Below, piece after piece: positions 17,892-26,595 of a stretch of 64,000 nt of DNA. Both the position numbers and the translations under genes were made by a program. The stretch comes from CAYNSB01 sp964399625 (GTDB lineage: Bacteria; Planctomycetota; Phycisphaerae; Phycisphaerales; UBA1924). The notes under the pieces were generated by a model that was not told the DNA's origin, ran no database searches, and worked only from the letters and a program-made list of their open reading frames with translations. Each line of letters starts with the position of its first letter. The stretch's first letter is position 1. The stretch covers positions 1 through 64,000 of the forward strand of contig CAYNSB010000005.1 of assembly GCA_964399625.1 (NCBI GenBank), in the 5' to 3' direction.

Positions 17892-19274
17892 ATGACCACC
17901 AACGCCACGCACGATCCGTCGCTCCGCTCCTGGGTCGAGAGCGCCAACGACCCCGCCAGCGACTTTCCGATCCAAAACCTGCCCCTGTGCGCCTTTGTCG
18001 CGGAGCACAACGGGCACCGGCACGCGCACCTGGGCGTGGCGATCGGCGACTCCATCCTCGATGTGTCCATGCTCGCCGACGCGGGCTACTTCGATGATGC
18101 GCAGTCGAAGGACGGCCCGGACCTGCGTCACGTCCTTCACATGCCCTTCTGGGACGGCGTCGCTTCGGTGCCCGGGCTGCCCTCGCTCGTCCGCCAGCGC
18201 GTGCAGCAGTTCCTCCGCCACGACTCGCACGCCGGTCAGCAGGCGCGACGCCTCCGCGAGAAGGCGCTCACGTCCATCGCCGGCACGCCGATGATCACGC
18301 CGATGCGCATGTTCAACTACACGGACTTCTACGCCTCGATCCACCACGCCACGTGCGTGGGGAGCATGTTCCGCCCGGACAACCCGCTCCTGCCCAACTA
18401 CAAGCACGTGCCGATCGGCTACCACGGACGTGCCTCGTCCATCGTCGTGAGCGGCGCGGACATCCGGCGTCCGCGCGGGCAGCGTCCCCCGCCCGACGAT
18501 CAGCCCGGCGCGGCGCCCACCTTCGGCGCCAGCACCATGCTCGACTACGAGCTCGAGGTGGGCGCGCTCATCGGGGTCGGCTCGCGCATGGGCGAGCCCA
18601 TCGCGATCGCCGAGGCGCCGTCGCACCTTCTGGGCATCTGCCTCGTGAACGACTGGTCCGCGCGCGACATCCAGAAATGGGAGTACCAGCCGCTGGGCCC
18701 GTTCCTCGCGAAGAACTTCGCGACGACCGTCTCGCCGTTCATCGTCACGATGGAGGCGCTCGAGCCCTTCCGCTGCCCGGCGTACGCGCGCCCAGCGGGC
18801 GACCCCGCGCCGCTTGCGTACCTGAGCGAGGAGGGCGATCGCGCCCGGGGCGGCCTCGACCTCACGCTCGAGGTGCGGCTGCGCTCGCAACAGATGCGCG
18901 ACAAGGGCATGGACGCGATGGTGCTCTCACGCTCGAGCGCCTTCAAGGACATGTACTGGACCTTCGCCCAGATGCTCGCGCACCACACGAGCAACGGATG
19001 CAACATGCTCCCGGGCGATCTGATCGCGAGCGGCACCGTCAGCGGCACCGAGGCGAGCGAGCGCGGGTGCCTGCTCGAGCGCACGTGGGCGGGGCGTGGA
19101 CCTGATGGCAAGCCGCTCCCGCGCAAGCCCGTGGAACTGCCCACCGGCGAGACGCGGACCTTCCTGCAGGATGGCGACGAGGTGATCCTCACCGGCTTCG
19201 CGCAGCGCGAGGGTTCGTATCGCGTGGGCCTGGGCGAGTGCCGGGGGACGATCATGCCGGCCGTCGAGTCGTGA
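17892..19274 (+). CDS. fahA: Fumarylacetoacetase
   Basis: A 460-residue FAH enzyme that splits fumarylacetoacetate into fumarate and acetoacetate, the last step of tyrosine and homogentisate breakdown. The metal ligand Asp145 and catalytic His152 region reads DFYASIHHATCVG, the glutamate ligands lie in DYELEVG (residues 218-224), and NDWSARDIQKWEYQPLGPF contains the next metal ligand. Length and N-terminal SH3-like domain fit the eukaryotic-type, two-domain FAH rather than the short FAH-like hydrolases. No hmgA or hpd is in the window. Its start lies directly behind a perfect inverted repeat, so dedicated repression is plausible. Confidence 0.96.
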   Translation: MTTNATHDPSLRSWVESANDPASDFPIQNLPLCAFVAEHNGHRHAHLGVAIGDSILDVSMLADAGYFDDAQSKDGPDLRHVLHMPFWDGVASVPGLPSLVRQRVQQFLRHDSHAGQQARRLREKALTSIAGTPMITPMRMFNYTDFYASIHHATCVGSMFRPDNPLLPNYKHVPIGYHGRASSIVVSGADIRRPRGQRPPPDDQPGAAPTFGASTMLDYELEVGALIGVGSRMGEPIAIAEAPSHLLGICLVNDWSARDIQKWEYQPLGPFLAKNFATTVSPFIVTMEALEPFRCPAYARPAGDPAPLAYLSEEGDRARGGLDLTLEVRLRSQQMRDKGMDAMVLSRSSAFKDMYWTFAQMLAHHTSNGCNMLPGDLIASGTVSGTEASERGCLLERTWAGRGPDGKPLPRKPVELPTGETRTFLQDGDEVILTGFAQREGSYRVGLGECRGTIMPAVES

Positions 19275-19349
19275 TGGGCTGGCGTTGATCAATCAGCGGC
19301 CGGCGCATCCTCTCCTGGCGTAGCACGCGACATTCAATCGTAGTTAGTA

Positions 19350-19355
19350 TACACT
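19350..19355 (+). promoter_or_regulatory. -10-like hexamer with -35-like GCGACA, leaderless geometry
   Basis: TACACT lies 6 nt before the ATG at 19362, and GCGACA at 19327-19332 is 17 bp further upstream. The region is notably AT-rich for this genome. Confidence 0.5.
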
Positions 19356-19361
19356 ATCTTC

Positions 19362-19979
19362 ATGAGCAGTCTATCTGGGTTGCTGACCGTTCTAGGCGTC
19401 GTTCTTGTGGGATGGACCGTGCTTGTGCTGGCCGTCGACTACGCGGGCGCAATGCGACGCGAGTCGCGTGCCTTCATTGAGCGGAGGTGCGGAGTGTGCG
19501 GCTACGCGCGCTCCGGGCTCACTGCAGACGTTCGCTGCCCCGAGTGCGGGTCCGACGAGGCAACTCGAATTCGAGCGTCGCGTCGACGCGTTGCCATGAC
19601 GCGGACGATACCGCTTTGTATCGCCGTCGGCGGACTGTCGACGATGACGATGCTCGCAATCATCTTCTGGCCCATGAGTTTGGGCGCGGCGATGTTTGGA
19701 GGACTGCTGCTCAGTCCTCCATACGTGCTGCTGGCGCTCGTCGGACCTGTCGCGGCTCGCACGGTTCGTGCGGTTCCGATGCACATCATCTCTGGCTTCG
19801 CCGCACTCAGTGCCCTGGTGGCGCAGGTCGCTATGCTCGAATCCGAGCGTGGCAGCGGCGATGGGCAGGCGGCGTTCGTGTGGTTTGCGATGCCGCTTGC
19901 GGTCGCGCCCGCCGCGGCCGTGTTTCTTACGGGATGGGGAATCCTCGCTTGGCGTCAAAGCCTTGCAAGTCGTCGTTGA
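19362..19979 (+). CDS. Zinc-ribbon membrane protein, function unknown
   Basis: A 205-residue protein with one N-terminal helix (about 6-25), a zinc-ribbon-like cluster RRCGVCGY...RCPECGSDE at about residues 44-67, and then about four hydrophobic helices to the C-terminus. The CGY-x-GL-x-RCPECG pattern is common in small planctomycete membrane proteins of unknown role. Base composition is visibly lower in GC than its neighbours. There is no ribosome site; a TACACT hexamer lies 6 nt before the ATG. It is convergent with the FIST gene (6 nt between stops). Confidence 0.8.
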   Translation: MSSLSGLLTVLGVVLVGWTVLVLAVDYAGAMRRESRAFIERRCGVCGYARSGLTADVRCPECGSDEATRIRASRRRVAMTRTIPLCIAVGGLSTMTMLAIIFWPMSLGAAMFGGLLLSPPYVLLALVGPVAARTVRAVPMHIISGFAALSALVAQVAMLESERGSGDGQAAFVWFAMPLAVAPAAAVFLTGWGILAWRQSLASRR

Positions 19980-19985
19980 TCCGCC

Positions 19986-21293
19986 TCACTTCTCCGACCG
20001 GAACAGCGCCAGGCACGCCGTGAACCCGTGCACGTAGGAGTCGCCGCCCACCGGGCCGATCTCGCCACCCGCGAAGAATCCCGCCAGTGGCAAGGCCCCG
20101 GGCCCGCCCGCGCCGCCGGGAAGCATCGGCTCCAGGGGCGTGCCGCCCTTGGCGAGCTCCTCGCCCGGGTCCGGCGGCGCAAAGGCGCGCACGATCGACG
20201 ACGCGTCGTGGTGCGGGCGATCGAAGAACCGCTCGCCGCGACCGTTGCACGTGATGAGCAGCCCGCCCAGCGGCGGCTCGCGCAGCTTCTGGGCGTCCAG
20301 GAGCATGGCGAGGTCCTGGTCCGCGGTCGCGGCGTCGCGCAGATGGAAGCGCACCGTGGTGCCCACGCGCATCATGTCGTTGGTCGCGATCGCGCCCTGG
20401 CTCTCCTCCACGCCCACGACGTTGCGGATGAGGAAGTCGTCGCGCCCGAATCGGTCCTTGTACTCGTTCACCACGCGCCCGAGGAACAGCCCACGCTCGA
20501 GGAGCTTCTTGTCCTCGTCGGGCAGGCTCTCGACCATCTCGCGCACGACCTCCAGCGCCGGACGCCCGCCCAGCTTGAGGATCACGTTCCGCTGGCACGC
20601 CGTGATGACCAGGGTCGGCCCGATCGCGCGGCAGCCCTGGCTGACAATGGTGTCCACACGCAGCGGGCCCTTGAGGCTCACGCCCACCAGCCCGTGTCGG
20701 CTGACTCTGTCGTTGAGCACCAGCGCGTTGGACCCATGGGCGGTGCCCGCCGACGCCATGCCGCCCAGGATCGTGCCCACGCGCTGCCCGTCGGGCCCCT
20801 GCGCGCGGGCCCTGTTCATCACGGGGAGCATGCGCACCATGGGAACGCTGAACGGGTCCGCGAGCAGGATCGTCGCGCGGAGCGACTCGTCCATGCCCAT
20901 CGCACGCGACACGCGCGCGAGACTCTCGGGGGACTCATCGCTCACGGGGGTGATGTCGTCGCCCGTGAACGGGTGCACCGTCACGCCCGGCAGACGCGCC
21001 GCGAGCACGGACACCGCCGGCTTGCGCTCCGCTTCCTGCCGCCCGCCCGCGACACCCTCGGCGGTCACGCCGATGAGGCACTCGGCGCGCAACTCCTCGC
21101 GGACGCGCCGGGTGATCGCTTCCAGCGATTCCACGTGCGCCGCGGACACGAACACCATCGCCAGGTCCACGGGCCCATCGCCCAACACCTCGCCGCATTG
21201 GAGCGCCGTCGCATGAGCCGCGCGGACCCCGTCGGGCATCTCCGAAAGGCTCGAGGCGAGTCGTGCAACCCCCGTCGAGGTAGAGTGGGACAT
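19986..21293 (-). CDS. FIST domain sensor protein
   Basis: A 435-residue protein with the FIST N domain (about residues 20-225, with DLAMVFVSAAHVE, CLIGVTAEGVAGG and GGMASAGTAHGSN) and a C-terminal FIST C domain (about 230-420, with LLITCNGRGERFF and LAGFFAGGEIGPVGG and the final YVHGFTACLALFR). FIST proteins are thought to sense small ligands such as amino acids and are often coupled to signalling or F-box partners. Here it stands alone, without a kinase or receiver domain. A TACCAT hexamer lies 6 nt before the ATG, so it may have its own leaderless promoter despite the small gene upstream on the same strand. Confidence 0.92.
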   Translation of the reverse strand: MSHSTSTGVARLASSLSEMPDGVRAAHATALQCGEVLGDGPVDLAMVFVSAAHVESLEAITRRVREELRAECLIGVTAEGVAGGRQEAERKPAVSVLAARLPGVTVHPFTGDDITPVSDESPESLARVSRAMGMDESLRATILLADPFSVPMVRMLPVMNRARAQGPDGQRVGTILGGMASAGTAHGSNALVLNDRVSRHGLVGVSLKGPLRVDTIVSQGCRAIGPTLVITACQRNVILKLGGRPALEVVREMVESLPDEDKKLLERGLFLGRVVNEYKDRFGRDDFLIRNVVGVEESQGAIATNDMMRVGTTVRFHLRDAATADQDLAMLLDAQKLREPPLGGLLITCNGRGERFFDRPHHDASSIVRAFAPPDPGEELAKGGTPLEPMLPGGAGGPGALPLAGFFAGGEIGPVGGDSYVHGFTACLALFRSEK

Positions 21294-21299
21294 CGGGGA

Positions 21300-21305
21300 A
21301 TGGTA
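21300..21305 (-). promoter_or_regulatory. -10-like hexamer, leaderless geometry, FIST gene
   Basis: On the minus strand TACCAT is followed by 6 nt and the ATG at 21293. No -35 match is convincing. Confidence 0.35.
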
Positions 21306-21326
21306 GCGCCACGTGGACTGCGGCCG

Positions 21327-21572
21327 TCACGCGTGGGCGTGGTTCTGCGGCACTTCCGCCCCGTCCGCACCGACAAGGCGGAGAACCACAAGGGGACGTT
21401 CCCTCGCATCGCCCGCCAGAACGCGAGCGAGCGATGACGCGACGGCGTCGAGGGTGTCGTCCGATTCGCGGGTCCCGCGCTCCCGCAGCGCACGGAACGC
21501 CGCGACCTCTCGAGCGACCCGCGCAGAGCGATCGCTCGACGTCCGCTGGACCGAGCCGGGTCCGTTCTTCAT
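21327..21572 (-). CDS. Small protein upstream of the FIST gene, function unknown
   Basis: An 81-residue, charged protein with no signal peptide, membrane helix or cysteine motif. The N-terminal part (KNGPGSVQRTSSDRSARVAREVAAF) and the middle look helical; the end has the hydrophobic strand RPLVVLRLVGADG. I recognise no family. ATG 21572 has GAGGG 7 nt upstream, a better start than the longer frame beginning at 21785, which runs through low-quality upstream sequence. It ends 33 nt before the FIST start on the same strand, so the two may form a small operon. It might be a non-coding frame, but the ribosome site and spacing favour a gene. Confidence 0.5.
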   Translation of the reverse strand: MKNGPGSVQRTSSDRSARVAREVAAFRALRERGTRESDDTLDAVASSLARVLAGDARERPLVVLRLVGADGAEVPQNHAHA

Positions 21573-21782
21573 GGCAACGCCCTCTCTGCGGATACGTCTG
21601 ATCCGCGATCGGCGTGCGTGCCGACGTGCCTCCCTCCCTGGAGACGCCGGTATCGCGCTATCGGGTTGATGCGGTGCGGCCTTGAGCGATCTTGACGAAG
21701 AAATCGACGCGATCGAGAGATTCTTCGTCCGAGCTCTCAAGTGCGACACGTGCCCGACTCTCGCGCAATAACCAGCATGCGA

Positions 21783-21812
21783 CAAGGCCCCGGGCGTGTG
21801 CCCGGGGCCTTG
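21783..21812 (-). terminator. Intrinsic terminator-like hairpin after the SH3-like gene
   Basis: A perfect 13-bp stem (CAAGGCCCCGGGC with its exact complement) and a 4-nt loop lies about 32 nt past the stop of the gene ending at 21844. No T-run follows, as is common for strong hairpins in high-GC genomes. Confidence 0.65.
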
Positions 21813-21843
21813 GGAATCGATCGCGATGGGATGTGACGGGACG

Positions 21844-23340
21844 TCAGTTCTTGGCGGGGGCTTCGCCGGCAGGAGGCTGTGCCTCCGTCGTCGGAGCCTC
21901 CGTGCCCGCCGCCTCGAGCGTGTCCACGCGGATGGGCGTGATGATGTTGAGCTGCACCGTCTGGTCGATCGCCTGGGTGCCCACGATGCCCACGATCTGG
22001 CCCAGGCGCCCGTCGATCTTCAGCGCGGGATCGGGCTTGACGTACGCCAGCGTGCGCGGCGAGCCGGCGCTCGCGGCCTGCACGCGGTACATGAGCGGCA
22101 GACGCGTTCCGTCGTAGATCGTGCTCGCGGTGAGGCGACCCACGATCGTGTACTGACGCACCTTGGCGAGCTCCGCGAGCTTCTCGTTCGCGGCCTTCTG
22201 CCCCTTGTCGATCGCGTCGGCGTTGTCGGCGATCTTGCGTTTCTCGGCCTGCAGGTCCGCACGCAGACGCAGGTAGTCGTACCGCTGCTGCAGGCGGGCC
22301 CGAAGCATCTTGTTCCCCGGCGAATCGTCGAGCTTCGAGATCTCCGCCTGGTACTGGGCCATGAGCTCCATGTACTCCGCGGACTCGATGGGCTGCTTGC
22401 GGACGTTCTCCAGCGCGCTCTCGAGCTTCTCGTAGGGGTTCGCGGGAGGAGTGGGGGGCTTGGGTTTGGCCTCGCTCTTGGGCGCCTTCTCGATCGACGC
22501 CGTGCCCTCGCTGGTGCCCGAAGCGGTGCCCTGATCCTGCGATGGCTTGTAGGTATCGCCCGAGGGAGCGGCGGTCGTCTGCGGGATGACCACAGGCTGC
22601 GTGAGATCGACGCCCGTCTTTCCCGCGTCCGTGGCGGGCGTGCTCGCCGGGGCGGACGTCGGCGTTGCAGGAGTCTGGGTCGGCGCGGGCTTGGTCTCGG
22701 GCTGATCGAGCTTGAGCGTCGCGGGCTGGGCGGCGCGCGACATGTACCCGTTGATCTCGTCCTGCGTGGCGCGGCGAAGCACGCCCGTGGGCACGAACGC
22801 TCGCGCGGCCTCGGGAGGAGCGACCTTGTACGCCTGCGCCGGGCCGCTCGCGGGCTCGCCCTCGAGCACCGTCACGCGCGTTCCCGCGGGAAGCCCCTGG
22901 GCGATCGCGTCGGCCCACGAGCCCTTGAGCCCCGTGCTCTGGTTGGGGGCCTTGGCCTTGGCGATCTTGGCGAGCGTGCCCACGCGGCCGCTCGCGTCGA
23001 GATTGATCGCGTCGGCGCTCACGAGGACGTAGGACCCGAGCGGGTAGCTCACCTGCGACCAGCGCCCGCCGCTCTTGTCGGTCACCTCGCCATCCACGCG
23101 CAGCACCGAGCCGCGCGAGAGCTTGAGGATCGGGTACATCAGGTCGTTGCCGCCCGAGCGCAGCAACGCGTCATCCTGATCCACGACGGCGAAGTACGGC
23201 GTGATCTTCGCAACGCCCGTGTCCTGGGCCCGTGCCGAGAACGTCAGCGTCGCGCTCAGCGCCAAACCCGCGAGCGTCGAGAGTCCAAGCATCGTCGAGA
23301 CGAGCACGCCGCGCGTGCGACCACCAGTGAATCCGTTCAT
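21844..23340 (-). CDS. Exported SH3-like protein with Pro/Thr-rich linker and coiled coil, function unknown
   Basis: A 498-residue protein with a signal peptide ending near SARAQ. Residues about 38-110 (YFAVVDQDDALLRSG, SQVSYPLGSYVLVSADAI) look like an SH3-type domain of the kind that binds cell-wall or periplasmic partners, and a second similar segment follows. A Pro/Thr/Ala-rich linker spans about 205-310, then a charged coiled-coil stretch (about 320-415, QQRYDYLRLRADLQAEKRKIAD). The C-terminal 80 residues form a beta-rich domain. I recognise no named family. AAGGAG precedes the ATG at 23340; the in-frame ATG at 23391 is less likely. A strong hairpin follows the gene. Confidence 0.82.
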   Translation of the reverse strand: MNGFTGGRTRGVLVSTMLGLSTLAGLALSATLTFSARAQDTGVAKITPYFAVVDQDDALLRSGGNDLMYPILKLSRGSVLRVDGEVTDKSGGRWSQVSYPLGSYVLVSADAINLDASGRVGTLAKIAKAKAPNQSTGLKGSWADAIAQGLPAGTRVTVLEGEPASGPAQAYKVAPPEAARAFVPTGVLRRATQDEINGYMSRAAQPATLKLDQPETKPAPTQTPATPTSAPASTPATDAGKTGVDLTQPVVIPQTTAAPSGDTYKPSQDQGTASGTSEGTASIEKAPKSEAKPKPPTPPANPYEKLESALENVRKQPIESAEYMELMAQYQAEISKLDDSPGNKMLRARLQQRYDYLRLRADLQAEKRKIADNADAIDKGQKAANEKLAELAKVRQYTIVGRLTASTIYDGTRLPLMYRVQAASAGSPRTLAYVKPDPALKIDGRLGQIVGIVGTQAIDQTVQLNIITPIRVDTLEAAGTEAPTTEAQPPAGEAPAKN

Positions 23341-23568
23341 TCCAGCGCTCCTTCGCAACCTCGGGCGTGCCCCGTTGCCCGGCACGACCACCTATTCCAT
23401 GACCCGTGCCGCTCCGCGACGCGGGATATCCGAGTGTAGTGGGGAGGGCGTGCGGATGCAGCCAAAAGTTGCCTCCGGGCGCACGAAGTGCGCCCGGGCG
23501 ACCCGCTCCCGCGTACCGGAGCCGTCGCTTTGACGCCCGATCCCGCACCGTCTACCTTCACCCTCCCC

Positions 23569-25503
23569 ATGCGCGTTCCGAACCAGCCGACAGACGTCCC
23601 AGGATCGCGCCCCCCAGCGCGTCCTGCCCGTCATGTGGGAATCTTGGCGCTGGCGGCTTGCGCGGGGCTGCTGCCCGCTCTCCCGGGGTGCTCCTCGCCG
23701 CTGGCGATCCAGGCCGAGCGGGACCTCAAGCGGTCCGTGATCGATTCCACCCGTCGCGAGCTCGCCGAGGCGCGGCGTGTGCCCGCCGACCGCACGACCC
23801 TTCGCGAGCCCGTCGTCTCTCGTCTCAACATCGACCCCGCGCTCATGCCCGATCTCGAACGCATGGGCGGGCCGCTCAGCTACCAGTCCCAGTCCCTGCC
23901 CATGGACGCGGACCTGCTGGGGCAGCCCCAGCAGACCGTCACGCTCGACCTGCAGCGGGTCATCCGGACGACGGTGCAGAACAACCTCGCGATCCAGTTC
24001 GCTCGCCTGGGGCCGGCGATCAGCGAGTCGCAGGTCGTCGCGGCGCAGGCGGCGTTCGACGCGGTGGTCTTCTCGAACATCGATCTGGCGAACCTGGACG
24101 ATCCGCAGGCGCAGACGGTCTCGGGCTTCAGCACGTCGGGCGCACCGGTGAACAAGCGCAGCACGATCACCAGCGCCACGGGCGTGCGCCGCCCACTTCC
24201 CTCGGGCGGGCAGTTCACGATCCAGCACGACCTGAACTACACGGACCTGAATCAGCCCGGGCTGCTCCAGACGCCCAACCCGAGCAAGGAGGCCGCGCTC
24301 ACGCTGCGCCTCGACCAGCCGTTGCTGCGGAACTTCGGATCGGACGTGGCCCAGGCGCAGGTGCGCGTGAACCGGAACCAGGAGCGCGACGCGATCGCCT
24401 CGCTCAAGCGCGACATGATCCGCACGGCGACGGACGCCGAGACCGCGTACTGGCGCGTCGTGAGCGCGCGCGACGACCTGCTCATCCTGCAGCGGCTGTA
24501 CGAGCGTGGCGTGCGCGTGCGCGACCAGGTGGAGGCGCGAGAGATCCTCGACGCCACGCCCGCCCAGCGTGCCGACGCGCGATCCCGCGTCGAGCGGCGC
24601 CGGGCCGACGTCGTGCGCGCGCGCAACACCCTGCGCCTCGCGAGCGACGCGCTCAAGGCGATCATGAACGACCCCGACCTGCCCGTCGGCGGCGAGACGC
24701 TGGTGCTGCCGGCCGATCGCCCGCCCGACGCGCCCGCGTCGTACTCGCTGGTGGACGTGCTGACGACCGCGATCCGCTCGCGTCCGGAGCTGCAGCAGGC
24801 GATCCTCGCGATCGACAACACGTCCATCCGCATGCAGGTCGCGGACAACCAGCGCTTACCGAGGCTGGACCTGCGCCTGCAGACGCGCCTGGGCGGGCTG
24901 TCGGGATCGCTCCGCGAGAGCTACGACCAGCTGAACCAGGCGGAGTTCATTGACTATCTCGCGGGCATCCAGTTCGAGATGCCGCTGGGCAACCGCCCCG
25001 CCGAGGCGCAGTACCGCCAGCGCCGTCTCGAGCGCCAGCAGGCGACGATCGCGTACCGCAACGCGGTGCAGCAGGTTCTCAACGAGTGCAAGAAGGCGCT
25101 GCGCGACGTCGTGACGGGGTACGAGCTCGTGGAGCAGACCCGCGCGGCACGCCTCGCCGAGACGGAGAACCTCCGCTCCTTCGAGGTCGAGAAGCGCATC
25201 ATCCGCGGGTACGACGTGAACTCGCTGGACCTGGAGTTCCGCAAGCAGGAATCGCTCGCGCAGGCCGAGCGGGAGGAAGTGCAGGAGCTCTCGAACTACC
25301 AGAACGCCCTGGCCGACCTGTACCGCGCGATGGGCACGTCGCTGGAGCGGAACAACATCGAGTTCAAGGTGCCCGAGGCCTCGGACCCGCTGGACGAGGG
25401 CGGGCTTGCCCAGCCTCGCAACCCGGTCACGCGACGCGGGGTCGAGCCGCCGCAGCAGTCGCCGCCGGTGCCCTCGCGTTTCCGAGGGCCCTCGAATCGC
25501 TGA
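23569..25503 (+). CDS. TolC-family outer membrane efflux lipoprotein
   Basis: A 644-residue protein with a signal peptide and lipobox ending LPALPGC at about residue 42. Two OEP-type domains follow: long alpha-helical hairpins with heptad character (RVNRNQERDAIASLKRDMIRTATDAE, then the second half QRRLERQQATIAYRNAVQQVL) and the TolC-typical LDQPLLRNFG and FEMPLGNRPAEAQYRQ strand-helix joins. It would form a trimeric outer-membrane channel for efflux or type I secretion. No inner-membrane pump or adaptor lies beside it, so its partner is elsewhere. The C-terminal 60 residues are Pro-rich. The ATG has a TACCTT hexamer 10 nt before it and no ribosome site. Confidence 0.9.
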   Translation: MRVPNQPTDVPGSRPPARPARHVGILALAACAGLLPALPGCSSPLAIQAERDLKRSVIDSTRRELAEARRVPADRTTLREPVVSRLNIDPALMPDLERMGGPLSYQSQSLPMDADLLGQPQQTVTLDLQRVIRTTVQNNLAIQFARLGPAISESQVVAAQAAFDAVVFSNIDLANLDDPQAQTVSGFSTSGAPVNKRSTITSATGVRRPLPSGGQFTIQHDLNYTDLNQPGLLQTPNPSKEAALTLRLDQPLLRNFGSDVAQAQVRVNRNQERDAIASLKRDMIRTATDAETAYWRVVSARDDLLILQRLYERGVRVRDQVEAREILDATPAQRADARSRVERRRADVVRARNTLRLASDALKAIMNDPDLPVGGETLVLPADRPPDAPASYSLVDVLTTAIRSRPELQQAILAIDNTSIRMQVADNQRLPRLDLRLQTRLGGLSGSLRESYDQLNQAEFIDYLAGIQFEMPLGNRPAEAQYRQRRLERQQATIAYRNAVQQVLNECKKALRDVVTGYELVEQTRAARLAETENLRSFEVEKRIIRGYDVNSLDLEFRKQESLAQAEREEVQELSNYQNALADLYRAMGTSLERNNIEFKVPEASDPLDEGGLAQPRNPVTRRGVEPPQQSPPVPSRFRGPSNR

Positions 25504-25554
25504 CATTTCGTGGTCGATCCGCCGCGCCGAGCGATCCTGTGCCCACGGCGTTGG

Positions 25555-25560
25555 TATGGT
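25555..25560 (+). promoter_or_regulatory. -10-like hexamer, leaderless geometry, sua5
   Basis: TATGGT is followed by 8 nt and the ATG at 25569; no ribosome site is present. Confidence 0.4.
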
Positions 25561-25568
25561 TTGGGCCC

Positions 25569-26552
25569 ATGGCGGCCGATGCGCAGGACATCTCCCGGGC
25601 CGTGATCCGACTCGCCGCGGGCGGGCTCGTGGCGTTTCCGACCGAGACGGTCTACGGGCTCGGGGCCGACGCGCGAAACCCCAGCGCCGTCGCCCGGGTG
25701 TTCGAGCTCAAGGGGCGTCCCGCGCACAACCCGCTCATCGTGCACGTGTCGGGGCCCGCGATGGCGCGCCGGCTTGTCGACCACTGGAGCGAGGACGCGC
25801 AGCGATTGGCCGAAGCGTTCTGGCCCGGACCGCTCACGCTCGTGCTCGCGCGATCGGGCGAGGTGAACGATCTCATCACCGGGGGCGGCGGCACGGTCGC
25901 GCTACGGGCGCCGGACCACCCCGTGGCGCTGGCGCTCATCGAGCGCTTCGGGTCGCCGCTCGTGGGGCCCAGCGCCAACCCATCGGGGCGCGTCTCTCCG
26001 ACGACGGCGCAGCACGTCCGCGACGCGTTCTCGCCCGAGGACGTGATGGTGCTCGACGGCGGGGCGTGCCGAGCCGGCATCGAGTCGAGCGTGGTGGATT
26101 TGACCGAGGACCCGCCCCGAGTGCTCAGGCCCGGGCTCGTCTCGCCCCAGGAGATCGCGCGCGTGCTGGGCCGGCCCGTGGCGCGCGCGGGCGAGCGGGG
26201 CGCCGTAGGTGTGGCGCGCTCGCCGGGGCTGCTCGCGCAGCATTACGCGCCGGTCGCGCCGGCGACGCTCTACGAGATCGAGCAATGGCCCGAACTGGCG
26301 CGGGCCCACGCGGGCGAGCGCGTGGTGGCGCTGGCGAGGGGATCGGTCCCGCCCGCGCCCGGGCTCACCGTGATCGCGATGCCCCGGACGGCCCGTGAGT
26401 ACGCGTCGCGCCTGTACGCGGCGCTGCGCGAGGCCGATGCGCTCCGCCCGAGCGTCATCGCGATCGAACGCCCGCCCGAGCGCGACGCGGAGGACCCGGA
26501 CCTGTGGGCGGCGATCGAGGATCGGCTCTCGAGGGCCGCGGGCGGCGGTTGA
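25569..26552 (+). CDS. sua5: L-threonylcarbamoyladenylate synthase, Sua5 type
   Basis: A 327-residue enzyme that makes threonylcarbamoyl-AMP from threonine, bicarbonate and ATP for the t6A modification at position 37 of ANN-decoding tRNAs. The YrdC domain occupies the first 200 residues, with FPTETVYGLGADA, KGRPAHNPLIVHV and GPSANPSGRVSPT carrying the basic and SxN motifs. The extra C-terminal domain (about 215-327) makes it the long Sua5 type rather than TsaC. ATG 25569 has a TATGGT hexamer 8 nt upstream; an in-frame GTG at 25539 is an alternative. Confidence 0.95.
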   Translation: MAADAQDISRAVIRLAAGGLVAFPTETVYGLGADARNPSAVARVFELKGRPAHNPLIVHVSGPAMARRLVDHWSEDAQRLAEAFWPGPLTLVLARSGEVNDLITGGGGTVALRAPDHPVALALIERFGSPLVGPSANPSGRVSPTTAQHVRDAFSPEDVMVLDGGACRAGIESSVVDLTEDPPRVLRPGLVSPQEIARVLGRPVARAGERGAVGVARSPGLLAQHYAPVAPATLYEIEQWPELARAHAGERVVALARGSVPPAPGLTVIAMPRTAREYASRLYAALREADALRPSVIAIERPPERDAEDPDLWAAIEDRLSRAAGGG

Positions 26553-26595
26553 CGCGTGCGGTAAACTCCGCGACGCCGAGCACGAGGAGGCAAGC

